Shown: positions 41,590 through 50,301, numbered from the stretch's first letter. The stretch is DNA of 64,000 nucleotides from Bacteroides fragilis (GCA_023664485.1 JAMPFK010000001.1:165464-229463), one strand, 5' to 3'. Notes: generated from the letters alone by a model not told the origin. Numbers and translations: made by a program.

Positions 41590-42231
41590 TTATCCTGCGC
41601 ATTGTTCGAGAAAACAGGAAAGCAGTTCCATGCCGCCTTTTCTGAAAATCCTTTCCGGATGCCACTGAACCGCCATGATAGGAAGTGCGGTGTGGGCGAG
41701 GGCTTCGATCGTGCCGTCGGCGGCCTGACAGATGGGGAGGAGTCCTTTGCCGGTTTTATCGACGGCCTGATGATGGGCGGAATTGACGAAGGCGCTGCTT
41801 CCATATAGCTGATAGAAGAAATCTGTACGGCTGCAGCCGATGTGATATACATAATGGAACTGGTCTTTTCCGTTCCATTGGTGTTTTGACGCGTTTTTAA
41901 TATTTTGACAAATAGAACCGCCGAAATGGACGTTGATGATCTGCATTCCCTTGCAGATGCCGAGCACAGGCCTGCGCCATTTGATGAAAAAATCGAGCGC
42001 CTGGAGCTGGAGAATATCCAGTTCGGTATCGATCTGCCGGGAACCGTGGTCCTGCTGTCCGAAAAAGGCAGGGGTGATGTCTCCGCCGCCGGGAAGGAGA
42101 AGGCCGCGGCAATCAGCACATTGTTCCGGGTCTAAAGAAGTGAACGGCACAGCGCCGATAAGCCGCAGGGCCTTCTCATAACCGGTGGTATCCTGTGGGC
42201 GGCCGATAATGGCAATAGAAAGAGAATCCAT
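41590..42231 (-). CDS. Class I glutamine amidotransferase-like protein (peptidase C26)
   Basis: A 213-residue protein of the gamma-glutamyl hydrolase group. GLLLPGGGDITP, VLGICKGMQIIN with nucleophile Cys93, and VQWHPE with His191 and Glu193 form the catalytic triad. Related enzymes remove glutamate from gamma-glutamyl-GABA (PuuD) or similar. At 213 residues it is shorter than the usual ~240-250. It follows the diguanylate cyclase gene by 33 bases on the same strand, so co-expression is likely, but there are no putrescine genes nearby. Confidence 0.88.
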   Translation of the reverse strand: MDSLSIAIIGRPQDTTGYEKALRLIGAVPFTSLDPEQCADCRGLLLPGGGDITPAFFGQQDHGSRQIDTELDILQLQALDFFIKWRRPVLGICKGMQIINVHFGGSICQNIKNASKHQWNGKDQFHYVYHIGCSRTDFFYQLYGSSAFVNSAHHQAVDKTGKGLLPICQAADGTIEALAHTALPIMAVQWHPERIFRKGGMELLSCFLEQCAG

Positions 42232-42264
42232 GGCAGAACCTCGCGTACATAGATGGTTATATGC

Positions 42265-44004
42265 TTATTTTATGCGCTCATGGGAAGAAGGGTTACGCAT
42301 TTGTTTTTGCGCCTTTTGCTGTCTCTTTTTCTCATACATACGATTGTCGGCGATCTGGTATACCTTATCGATATTGTATTCTCTGGTGCCGCAGGAAGCA
42401 CAGCCGTAGGCAATGGACATGTTCAGATTCGTGATTTCCTGATTTTTCCGGTCGATGTCAGCCTGAAACTGTTCGAGCAGTCTGTCGATCTCTTCGGTTT
42501 GAATCGTATTGAGAATGGCGATAAATTCGTCGCCGCCGATCCGCGCAACGATACCATGCGCTTCAAAGGTATTTTTGATGACTTCCGCGGCGCTTTTGAT
42601 CAGGATATCGCCTCTTGTATGCCCATAGGTATCGTTGGTCTTTTTCAGGTCGTTTAAGTCAAAGCAGATGATAGTATAGTTCAGGTTTTCCGTTTCCCTG
42701 ATCCTGTTCATATGTTCCATGCAGTACCGGCGGTTATGTATCTGCGTCAGTTCGTCGGTGTAAGCGCTTTTCAGAAGGAAATTCCGTTCTGTCTCCTGCA
42801 TCATCTTCTGTGTCAGATTAAGATAGAAGCAGCAGATCAGAATGGCGATGAAAATGATGACGCCGACAGGTGCTGCGCCGCGTAAGGAAAACGGAGAGCC
42901 GCCATAATGGCGGAGGCTCCAGTAGCTGATGAGATCGTAGGAAATGCAGGCGCCGACGATCAGCATGCCGATCAGAAGAAGGCGGTCGATGGGCCGGCTG
43001 GATTTCAGATTTCCGATCTCTATGAAGATAAAATAGACTAAGTCGCAGACAATGAGCATCTGCATGTAGGACAGGGCCGCCGCGAGGTGAACGATATCCA
43101 GTCCGTGAAGAGCGATTATGCAGAAGGTGGAGGCTGTCTGAACAATAAGAAGCGTCCGATAGCAGTATTGGAGCGCTTTTTGCCGCAGTCTCCTGACATC
43201 CTCCCGCATATAGATGAGCATTGGAATCGGCGCAAGGTAAAGCGAGAGGTATTCCAACAGCGATATTGAATACAGCGGAATCGAAAAAATCAGGACCACA
43301 TTATAATAGCACAGCGTCCACAGCCCGATCAGCAGGGAAAAAAGCGAGACGCAGAACAGCCGGATATATTTCAGGGAAAAAGCGAGCGCAAAGATGGTGA
43401 CCGTCATGGCTACGAGGCCGAAGATCAGCAGAAAACAGCCTGCAAACAGCGCGATGCGGTTTTCCGTCATCAGGATCCGGAACGCATTTTCCCAGGGGTA
43501 GATACGGAGGGAATCCAGTCCGGAAAAGGCATTGTTTTCCGCCTGGTAAAGATGGATCGTCAAAGTCTGTCCGCAGGCTTCGTTCGGGAAATTGATGAAC
43601 TGGCAGCCGCTGCCAACCATTTTCCCCTGTGTGATTCTGTCGTGGCCGTATTCGTAGAAAAGCTCGTCGTCGAGATACATCCTGACGGCCGACTGCCTGA
43701 TATGTAAACGGAGCGCGCCGTCAGAAGCGCCGAGATCGTCGGGGAGCTTCCGGCTCATGATGATTTCGTCGCCTTTCTGCACGGCGTCGAAACGAAAATC
43801 GTTCAGGGAAACATCGTGGTAGATATCGTCCCCGATGCGGATTTCCCAGCAGTCGTCCAGTGAAATACAGGAGGACACAGCGTCATAATCCTTTGCGAGC
43901 AGCCTGTCTACCTGCGGCAGCCAGATCAGCGTGCTGATGAGCGCGTAAAGGATCCATATCGTTCTGAATAAAGTTTTCGGAAGAGGTTTTTTCGTCTTTT
44001 TCAT
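42265..44004 (-). CDS. Membrane-bound diguanylate cyclase with extracellular sensor
   Basis: A 579-residue protein taken from the ATG at 44004. TM1 (~10-30) precedes an extracellular beta-rich domain (~40-190, with LRLHIRQSAVRMYLDDELFY) resembling the 7TMR-DISM extracellular type. Seven hydrophobic segments follow (~195-390), then a GGDEF domain. FDLNDLKKTNDTYGHTRGD and RIGGDEFIAIL are intact, so it should make c-di-GMP from GTP. An inhibitory RxxD is not obvious. Residues upstream to 44049 are in frame but lie across the promoter. The ATG is only 6 bases after the -10 box, suggesting a leaderless message. Confidence 0.92.
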   Translation of the reverse strand: MKKTKKPLPKTLFRTIWILYALISTLIWLPQVDRLLAKDYDAVSSCISLDDCWEIRIGDDIYHDVSLNDFRFDAVQKGDEIIMSRKLPDDLGASDGALRLHIRQSAVRMYLDDELFYEYGHDRITQGKMVGSGCQFINFPNEACGQTLTIHLYQAENNAFSGLDSLRIYPWENAFRILMTENRIALFAGCFLLIFGLVAMTVTIFALAFSLKYIRLFCVSLFSLLIGLWTLCYYNVVLIFSIPLYSISLLEYLSLYLAPIPMLIYMREDVRRLRQKALQYCYRTLLIVQTASTFCIIALHGLDIVHLAAALSYMQMLIVCDLVYFIFIEIGNLKSSRPIDRLLLIGMLIVGACISYDLISYWSLRHYGGSPFSLRGAAPVGVIIFIAILICCFYLNLTQKMMQETERNFLLKSAYTDELTQIHNRRYCMEHMNRIRETENLNYTIICFDLNDLKKTNDTYGHTRGDILIKSAAEVIKNTFEAHGIVARIGGDEFIAILNTIQTEEIDRLLEQFQADIDRKNQEITNLNMSIAYGCASCGTREYNIDKVYQIADNRMYEKKRQQKAQKQMRNPSSHERIK

Positions 44005-44010
44005 ACTTTT

Positions 44011-44039
44011 ATTATAAGTACGGAAAAGTCGAATTGCAA
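44011..44039 (-). promoter_or_regulatory. Promoter of the diguanylate cyclase gene, abutting the ATG
   Basis: On the minus strand TTGCAA (44039-44034), 17 bases, then a perfect TATAAT (44016-44011). The predicted start is at or next to the A of the ATG at 44004, and no ribosome site lies between. Confidence 0.65.
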
Positions 44040-44124
44040 GTGGGAGCATTGACGAAAGGGAAGATATATGATATTTTTAGGCTGAAGATTCCGAGAAGTT
44101 ATTACAGAGAATGGGAGGAAGAGG

Positions 44125-45252
44125 ATGGAGAGGTATTTTGGAGAACATACCCCAAAACTTGGATTTGGGCTGATGCGTCTGCCAAAGGAAGCGTCGGGGA
44201 AGATCGATCTGGAACAGACAAAGAAAATGGTGGATTTGTTTCTGGAGGCGGGACAGACCTATTTTGATACCGCTTATGTGTACGACGGCGGTGATTCGGA
44301 ACGGGCCGCAAAGGCCGCGCTCGTGGACAGATATCCGCGGGATCATTTTACGCTGGCGACGAAGCTGAATACCAATATGGACGGCTGTGATGAGAAGTCG
44401 GCAAAGCAGCAGTTCTACACGAGTCTGGAGAGGACCGGCGCGGGATATTTTGATTATTACCTGCTCCACGCGCTGCAGGCGAAAAGCTATCAGAAGTATG
44501 AGCGGTACGGTATCTGGGATTTTGTGAAGGAGCAGAAGGAAAAGGGGCTGATCAGGCATTGGGGCTTTTCTTTCCATGCGGGGCCGGATCTTCTGGAAGA
44601 GCTCTTGACGGAGCATCCGGATGTGGAATTCGTTCAGCTCCAGATCAATTATGCGGACTGGGAAAATCCGGATGTTACATCCAGGGCCAATTATGAGGTG
44701 GCGAGAAAGCATGGAAAGTCCATCGTGGTGATGGAGCCCGTTAAGGGCGGTACGCTTGCCGCGCCGCCGGAGGCCGTACAGAAGATTTTCCGGAGCGCGG
44801 ATGAAAAGGCGTCCATGGCATCCTGGGCGATCCGCTATGCGGCGTCATTGGACGGCATCCTGACGGTGCTTTCCGGTATGTCCAATGTGGAGCAGATGAC
44901 GGATAACCTTTCGTATATGAAGGATTTCAGGCCGCTTGACGAGGGAGAGCAGACGGTGGTGCGGAAGGCGCAGGAAGCGATGAACGCGGTACGGATGATT
45001 CCCTGTACGGCCTGTCATTACTGCACGGCAGGCTGCCCCGAGCGGATTCCGATTCCTGAAATATTCGCGGCAAGAAATGTGCAGCTGGTCGGCGGGCAGC
45101 TGGAAAAGGGAGCGTCGGATTATGAAAAGGCGACGGCACAGGCCGGAGCGGCTTCCGATTGTATCGCCTGCGGCCAGTGCGAAAGAGCATGCCCGCAGCA
45201 GATTCCCGTTATCAGGCGGCTGGCAGAATGCGCGGATGTTTTCGGCAGATAG
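44125..45252 (+). CDS. Aldo/keto reductase with C-terminal two-cluster ferredoxin domain
   Basis: A 375-residue oxidoreductase. The barrel carries the AKR tetrad Asp48, Tyr53, Lys80 and His115 (YFDTAYVYDGG, LATKLN, LLHALQ). The last ~90 residues add two four-cysteine motifs, CTACHYCTAGCP and CIACGQCERACP, for two [4Fe-4S] clusters. This fusion is frequent in anaerobes and may pass electrons between NAD(P)H and ferredoxin; the substrate is unknown. GGGAGGAAGAGG precedes the ATG. It is followed by the S-component gene 75 bases on, with no clear terminator between. Confidence 0.92.
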   Translation: MERYFGEHTPKLGFGLMRLPKEASGKIDLEQTKKMVDLFLEAGQTYFDTAYVYDGGDSERAAKAALVDRYPRDHFTLATKLNTNMDGCDEKSAKQQFYTSLERTGAGYFDYYLLHALQAKSYQKYERYGIWDFVKEQKEKGLIRHWGFSFHAGPDLLEELLTEHPDVEFVQLQINYADWENPDVTSRANYEVARKHGKSIVVMEPVKGGTLAAPPEAVQKIFRSADEKASMASWAIRYAASLDGILTVLSGMSNVEQMTDNLSYMKDFRPLDEGEQTVVRKAQEAMNAVRMIPCTACHYCTAGCPERIPIPEIFAARNVQLVGGQLEKGASDYEKATAQAGAASDCIACGQCERACPQQIPVIRRLAECADVFGR

Positions 45253-45327
45253 CATGCCAGGGAAATTCCGGCCGGGATAGGTGAGAGAAAACAGAAAAGA
45301 TAATAAAAAAGAAAGGCAGGAGATCTC

Positions 45328-45897
45328 ATGAAGCAATCTATTAAAAACCTTACATTATCCGCTATGTTCATAGCGATCGGTATCGTACTTCCTTTTTTCA
45401 CGGGACAGGTTCCGCGGTTTGGAAATATGCTGCTCCCGATGCATATTCCCGTATTTCTATGTGGACTTATCTGCGGCTGGCAGTACGGCGCGGCCGTTGG
45501 ATTCGTGCTGCCGCTTCTGCGTTCGTCGCTGTTCGGTATGCCGGTGCTTTTCCCGACGGCCCTTGCGATGGCGTTTGAATTGATGACCTACGGATTTGCA
45601 GCGGGCTTTCTCTATAACCGTTCCAAATGGCAGTGCATCGTTGCGCTTTACCGTTCCGTCATTGCTGCGATGCTGGCGGGCCGTGCGGTATGGGGCATCG
45701 TGCAGATCATCTTCCTGGGCATCAGCGGAAGCGCTTTTACATGGCAGGCATTTATGGCGGGCGCGTTCCTGAATGCGATTCCGGGCATTGTATTGCAGCT
45801 CGTTCTGATTCCGACGGTAATGGTCGCGCTGAACCGTACCGGCCTCGTGAAGTTCCGCAGATATCAGGCGGCGGGTGCAGATGGAAGAGCGGAATGA
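45328..45897 (+). CDS. ECF transporter S component
   Basis: A 189-residue membrane protein with about six hydrophobic segments. LTLSAMFIAIGIVLPF contains the alanine-motif helix that contacts the EcfT scaffold, and GNMLLPMHIPVFLCGLICGW with FVLPLLRSSLFGMP is typical of the ECF_trnsprt group that includes pantothenate and related S components. The EcfA/EcfT energy module is not in the window and is presumably shared. The 75-base gap upstream holds no riboswitch I recognise. The next gene, a kinase, starts one base after its stop. The vitamin or nucleoside carried is unknown. Confidence 0.88.
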   Translation: MKQSIKNLTLSAMFIAIGIVLPFFTGQVPRFGNMLLPMHIPVFLCGLICGWQYGAAVGFVLPLLRSSLFGMPVLFPTALAMAFELMTYGFAAGFLYNRSKWQCIVALYRSVIAAMLAGRAVWGIVQIIFLGISGSAFTWQAFMAGAFLNAIPGIVLQLVLIPTVMVALNRTGLVKFRRYQAAGADGRAE

Positions 45898-45898
45898 T

Positions 45899-46531
45899 AT
45901 GGACGGAAAGATACAGACCGCGGCTGACAGGCTGTATGAGAAGATAGAAGCGTTATTACAGGAAGAAGCGGCGCTGCGTCAGGGAGACCTGTCTCCCCGT
46001 AAAGCGCCGCTTCTGGCCGCTGTTGACGGAAGGTGCGGCGCGGGAAAAACGACGCTCGCGGCATGGCTGCAGAAAAAATCCGGCTGGGATGTCCTGCATA
46101 TGGATCATTTTTTCCTGCGCCCGGAACAGCGGACAAAGGAGCGCCTTTCCACACCCGGCGGGAATGTGGATTATGAACGTTTTCTGGAAGAGGTTCTGCT
46201 TCCCCTGAAAAGGGGAGAAGAGGAGATTTTCTATCGGCCCTATGACTGCCACAGGCAGGAAATGGCGGATCCAGTCCTGATCAGGCCGGGAAAAGTCTGT
46301 CTGGTGGAAGGCTCCTATAGCTGTCATCCCGCGTTATGGGATAAGTATGATCTGCATGTTTTCCTGACGATAGATGCGCAGGAGCAGATGCGCCGCATCA
46401 CCAGACGGAACGGTGCGGACAGTGCAAAAGTATTCCGGGAGCGCTGGATTTTACTGGAAGAGAGGTATTTCGCGGCATACCGGATAGAAGAGAGGTGCGG
46501 GCTGCGGCTGGAGATGGGAGCGGAAGGCTGA
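45899..46531 (+). CDS. Uridine-kinase-like P-loop kinase
   Basis: A 210-residue small-molecule kinase. LLAAVDGRCGAGKTTLAAWL contains the Walker A loop, and VLHMDHFFLRPEQR with GGNVDYERF is the acceptor-binding region seen in uridine and nicotinamide-riboside kinases. VCLVEGSYSCHPALW and HVFLTIDAQEQMRRITRRN (lid) follow. Three starts are possible (GTG 45875, ATG 45881, ATG 45899); I use 45899, with GGAAGAGCGG upstream, directly after the S-component stop. The tight coupling suggests it phosphorylates and traps whatever that transporter brings in. Confidence 0.8.
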   Translation: MDGKIQTAADRLYEKIEALLQEEAALRQGDLSPRKAPLLAAVDGRCGAGKTTLAAWLQKKSGWDVLHMDHFFLRPEQRTKERLSTPGGNVDYERFLEEVLLPLKRGEEEIFYRPYDCHRQEMADPVLIRPGKVCLVEGSYSCHPALWDKYDLHVFLTIDAQEQMRRITRRNGADSAKVFRERWILLEERYFAAYRIEERCGLRLEMGAEG

Positions 46532-46586
46532 ACGTATACCGCCGGGGCCGTCAGCCAGTCCCAGGGAGGGGCGGTTCACAGAGACG

Positions 46587-47156
46587 CTATGCCCTGACAA
46601 TAGCATAGATATCCCGCCCGGCCTTTTTTTCAAAATAATGTTTCAGTTCCATGTTCTTCTCCCATTTTGACTGCGGGTAGGAGCCATACCGTCTGCGGAT
46701 ATCGTTCATACGGTCCTCCATATCGACGACGCCCTCCGCGCCTGCCAGCGAGTCGCATAGTTGAATCAGCCGGTCGTAATCGTCAAATGCGATCTGTGCC
46801 AGCGCATTTCTGAGTTCTTCCGTTTCCGGTTCGGTAATATCGAATCTGCCGATATAACAGTCCAGCGTCCCTTCGCAGAAAGAGTGTGTCAGACAGATGC
46901 GCGCCGCTTCGTCGTATCCGAGACGGCTCATATATTTCCAGCCGTCATAGACGTGGCCGAGATGGCGCACGCCGAATTTCCGCCCGATATCGTGTAACAG
47001 GCCAAGCAGCCAGGCTTTTTCGGAATCCATGCCGCAGGCGAGCGCAATTTTTTCCGCGCACTGTGCTGTCACAAGGCTGTGGCGGCCCCAGGGGCCGGGA
47101 TTGCATTGTACGGCTTCCTCTAAAAGCCGGGCTGCTTCGTTTCGTGATGGTAACAT
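46587..47156 (-). CDS. HD-domain phosphohydrolase
   Basis: A 189-residue protein. GRHSLVTAQCAEKIA, GLLHDIGRKFG and ICLTHSFCEG give the metal-binding His, His-Asp and later His of the HD superfamily, and DDYDRLIQLCDSLAG supplies the last Asp. It should hydrolyse a nucleotide or phosphoester in the cytoplasm; the substrate cannot be told. GGAGGATACCCCT precedes the ATG at 47156. It converges on the kinase gene and diverges from the hemerythrin gene. Confidence 0.87.
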   Translation of the reverse strand: MLPSRNEAARLLEEAVQCNPGPWGRHSLVTAQCAEKIALACGMDSEKAWLLGLLHDIGRKFGVRHLGHVYDGWKYMSRLGYDEAARICLTHSFCEGTLDCYIGRFDITEPETEELRNALAQIAFDDYDRLIQLCDSLAGAEGVVDMEDRMNDIRRRYGSYPQSKWEKNMELKHYFEKKAGRDIYAIVRA

Positions 47157-47302
47157 AGGGGTATCCTCCGTTTTGTCTTTGGAAAACCGGTTCCAATGGA
47201 ATTGCTTCTGTCAGTTTAACATTTTAACGTGGAGGATGCAATCTTTTAAGCCGGTTTCCGTGTTTTTATGTATTTGGGGCTAGCCGCCGCGCCCGCAACC
47301 TT

Positions 47303-47428
47303 GTACAATAGAGATAGAAAATACATAATGCGCCGGAAACCATGAAAAGAAGTTCCAGAGCCCGCGACGGGGCGCTTGGGGCCTTTTCATGAGGCAGATG
47401 GCCACGGCGTATTGGAATGGAGGCAGAA
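47303..47428 (+). promoter_or_regulatory. Structured leader before the hemerythrin gene
   Basis: After a possible -10 (TACAAT, 47303-47308) the leader contains CATGAAAAG (47341-47349) able to pair with CTTTTCATG (47383-47391). Inside, AGCCC can pair with GGGGC (around 47359-47373). I recognise no riboswitch core. It may be a folded leader or the remains of a terminator. The rest of the 270-base gap shows nothing clear. Confidence 0.35.
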
Positions 47429-48232
47429 ATGTATTATTTTACAGACGATTGTTTACTTGGCGTGGAAATAATCGATAAGGAGCATCGGGAGCTTTTCCGC
47501 ATCATCAATGAAACGCAGGAGCTTCTTGAAAACGAAATACTGGACGATAAGTACAACCGCATCCGGGAAATGATGGAAAGGCTGAAAGAATATGCGGAAC
47601 AGCATTTTGAGCATGAAGAAGAATATATGGAAAATATCGGCCATCCGGAGCTGGAACTGCAGAAACAGCAGCATCTCATGTTTTGTGAAAAAATAAACGA
47701 GGCGGATATGAAGGCATCCGGAAGCGGGCAGCAGGAATTTCTGGAGGACCTTTTGAAATATCTGGTCACATGGCTGTACCGGCATATTATCGGATGTGAC
47801 CTGATGATCGGCAAGCTGAAACCGGTGGAAGAAAAGAAAGCGGTTCCGCTTTTTACGGAGCAGTATCTGACGGGCATTGACCTGGTCGATGAAGAGCATA
47901 AAGAGCTGTTCCGTATTATCGGAGAGGTGCAGCGCGTGATCATGGAAGAATTCCTTTCCGATAAATACGATGAAATCGTCCATTTGCTGGAAGAATTGAA
48001 GAATTATACGAAATTTCATTTTGCGGATGAAGAAAAATATATGCAGAGCATCCAATATGAAGGGCTGGATGCGCAGAAGCGGGCGCACGATGCGTTCGTG
48101 GCCAGGCTGGAAGAAATGAACTTCGAGCACATCGACGGGCATCAGCAGGAAACGCTGGAAGAGATGCTGGAATTCCTGACAGAGTGGCTTGTGAATCATA
48201 TTCTGTACAGCGATAAGAAGATTGGAAAATAA
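47429..48232 (+). CDS. Tandem-domain bacteriohemerythrin
   Basis: A 267-residue protein of two hemerythrin-like four-helix domains (~1-130 and ~140-267), which bind O2 at a di-iron site. Domain 1 has His19, His59, Glu63, His82, His119 and Asp124; domain 2 has His157, His197, Glu201, His220, His257 and Asp262. The first His of the usual HxxxH pair is Gln in both (Gln78 and Gln216), so each has six of seven canonical ligands. The ATG at 47429 is 6 bases after GGAGG. A chemoreceptor gene follows 53 bases later. It may sense or scavenge oxygen or bind NO. Confidence 0.92.
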   Translation: MYYFTDDCLLGVEIIDKEHRELFRIINETQELLENEILDDKYNRIREMMERLKEYAEQHFEHEEEYMENIGHPELELQKQQHLMFCEKINEADMKASGSGQQEFLEDLLKYLVTWLYRHIIGCDLMIGKLKPVEEKKAVPLFTEQYLTGIDLVDEEHKELFRIIGEVQRVIMEEFLSDKYDEIVHLLEELKNYTKFHFADEEKYMQSIQYEGLDAQKRAHDAFVARLEEMNFEHIDGHQQETLEEMLEFLTEWLVNHILYSDKKIGK

Positions 48233-48285
48233 AAGGAAAAGGAGTATCATAAAAACTATATATTAGTATGCAGGAGGAAGCAGTA

Positions 48286-50124
48286 ATGGGAACAGACAGG
48301 GAAGTGAAAAGTAATAAGAAGGACAAAAGCAGATCAACGCCGTGGTCGAAAAGCATTGCAACGGTTCTGGTAGCGGTTATTTTTCTTATGCTGGCGGCAA
48401 CGGTTGTCGTTCTTGGCGCATTGGGGATTTCTTTTTTGAAAAAATCCATGAATCAGAATCTTGCGACTTATGAAGAAACGGTAAACGACGGATATAATCT
48501 GGAAATCAAATCCGAGATTCAGTCGGCGGTTTCGATCATTCAGACATATTATGACCGCAGCCAGACCGGGGAATTGACGGAAGAAGAGGCGAAAGAGCTT
48601 GCAAAAGAGGTGATCCGCGGCATGCGTTACCGTGATGACGGTTCCGGGTATATGTGGATCGACGATACCGATTATAATCTGGTCATGCACCCGATCCTGC
48701 CGGAGCAGGAAGGGAATAACCGGTACGATCTGACGGATCAGAACGGCGTCAAAATTATTCAGAATATTATGAAGTCCGCGGAGGCGGGCGGCGGCTACAA
48801 TGAATTTTATTTTACGAAGGCGGACGGTGTGACGGTAGCGCCGAAACGGGCCTATTCGGAAAAATTCGATCCCTGGAACTGGGTCGTTACGACAGGGAAT
48901 TATATCGATGATATGGCGGCGGAAATTCAGGCGGAGGAACTTGGCATTCAGACAGAGTTCTATCATATGCTGTTTTCCTATGCGGCGAGCATCGCCGCGA
49001 TTCTGATCATTGTACTTGCGATTTCCATTTTCTTTGGAAAGCGTCTTGCGGGCGGTATTCAGAAGGTGGAAGGCAATCTGCGGAAAATCGAAGAAGGCGA
49101 TTTATCCTTTGAGATCGACGGCAGGCTGGTCAGCCGTTCCGATGAGATCGGGAAGATCGCCCAGTCATTAAATCAGGTCAAGCTGTCTTTGGCAGGGATG
49201 ATCGGGGAAGTCAGCCATGCAAGTACACAGCTGAAACAGAGCAGCGAGGATTTCAGCGAGAAATTCGGCGATATTACGAACAGCATCAATGACACGAACA
49301 GGGCAATCGATGAAATGGCGAAGGGAACGACAAGCCTTGCGGAAGAGACGGAGACCGTCAATGAGAATGTTCAGAAGCTCGGCAATGTCATCGATACAGA
49401 GAAGAGCGAAATGGACAGGCTGGAAGCATCGGTGGATACGATGATGAAATTCTCGGACGACGCATCGGAAAGCATTAAGAAGCTGTATGAAATATCAGAG
49501 ATTACGAATAATGCGATTCAGGTCGTATCGGAGCAGACGAAGCAGACAAGCGAATCGGCGGTACATATTAATAAAATGGTAGAGGTCATCAAGAATATGA
49601 CTTCCCAGACCAATCTGCTGTCCCTGAATGCGAGTATCGAATCTGCAAGGGCCGGAGAGGCTGGAAGAGGCTTTGCGGTCGTCGCGGGAGAAATCAGGAA
49701 TCTTGCGGAAAAATCGGCGGAGAGCGCGGCAGGAATCGAAACGGTCGTTCAGGAGCTGACAACGAATGTCGCGGTTTCTACCGACAGAATGCAGGAAGCT
49801 ATGACGAATGTGGAAGAACAGCTCAGACAGTTAAAGGAAACGCAGACTGCGTTTGAGAATCTTTATAAGGAAATCAATCTCGTGGACGATGTCGCGATGG
49901 CGATCGGTAAACAGACGGATATCCTGAATGACTTAAAGACCGTCGTAGCCGATTCCGTAAGCAATCTCGGAAGCGTCGTGGAAGAAAATTCCGCCTCCGC
50001 TCAGGAGACGAGCGCCGGTATGCAGATAGTGGCGGAAGCGATTCAGGAATGCTATCGCGATACGCAGATGTTGGTGGAACTGAGCGAGGAGCAGAATCAG
50101 AAGACGCAGAGATTCACCCTGTAA
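48286..50124 (+). CDS. Methyl-accepting chemotaxis protein with sCache_2 sensor
   Basis: A 612-residue chemoreceptor. TM1 is at ~24-46 and TM2 at ~228-250. The extracellular ~170 residues match the single-Cache (sCache_2) pattern: GSGYMWIDDTDYNLVMHP, GGYNEFYF, KRAYSEKFDPWNWVVTTGNY and YIDDM. HAMP and a signalling coiled coil with QTNLLSLNASIESARAGE follow. The ATG at 48286 is 8 bases after GGAGG. It lies 53 bases after the hemerythrin gene, so the two are probably co-expressed. Small organic acids are known ligands of related Cache domains. Confidence 0.93.
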   Translation: MGTDREVKSNKKDKSRSTPWSKSIATVLVAVIFLMLAATVVVLGALGISFLKKSMNQNLATYEETVNDGYNLEIKSEIQSAVSIIQTYYDRSQTGELTEEEAKELAKEVIRGMRYRDDGSGYMWIDDTDYNLVMHPILPEQEGNNRYDLTDQNGVKIIQNIMKSAEAGGGYNEFYFTKADGVTVAPKRAYSEKFDPWNWVVTTGNYIDDMAAEIQAEELGIQTEFYHMLFSYAASIAAILIIVLAISIFFGKRLAGGIQKVEGNLRKIEEGDLSFEIDGRLVSRSDEIGKIAQSLNQVKLSLAGMIGEVSHASTQLKQSSEDFSEKFGDITNSINDTNRAIDEMAKGTTSLAEETETVNENVQKLGNVIDTEKSEMDRLEASVDTMMKFSDDASESIKKLYEISEITNNAIQVVSEQTKQTSESAVHINKMVEVIKNMTSQTNLLSLNASIESARAGEAGRGFAVVAGEIRNLAEKSAESAAGIETVVQELTTNVAVSTDRMQEAMTNVEEQLRQLKETQTAFENLYKEINLVDDVAMAIGKQTDILNDLKTVVADSVSNLGSVVEENSASAQETSAGMQIVAEAIQECYRDTQMLVELSEEQNQKTQRFTL

Positions 50125-50165
50125 GATTTCTTATAAAAATATTTTGACAAGATTTTAAAATAGTA

Positions 50166-50194
50166 TTGACAGAAGAAGTAAAAGAAGTTAGAAT
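50166..50194 (+). promoter_or_regulatory. Promoter for tRNA-Leu
   Basis: A perfect TTGACA (50166-50171), 17 bases and TAGAAT (50189-50194) lie 12 bases before the tRNA. Confidence 0.85.
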
Positions 50195-50205
50195 AACATT
50201 TGTTC

Positions 50206-50289
50206 GCAGGAATGGCGGAATTGGCAGACGCGCACGGTTCAGGTCCGTGTGATAGCAATATCATGAGGGTTCAAGTCCCTTTTCCTGCA
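50206..50289 (+). tRNA. tRNA-Leu, anticodon CAG
   Basis: GCAGGAA and TTCCTGC form the acceptor stem with discriminator A. The anticodon stem CACGG/CCGTG encloses TTCAGGT, so the anticodon is CAG. A long variable arm (GATAGCAATATC region) and T arm GAGGG/CCCTT around TTCAAGT confirm a class II leucine tRNA of 84 bases. CCA is not encoded. Confidence 0.97.
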
Positions 50290-50301
50290 CTGATGTTATG
50301 G

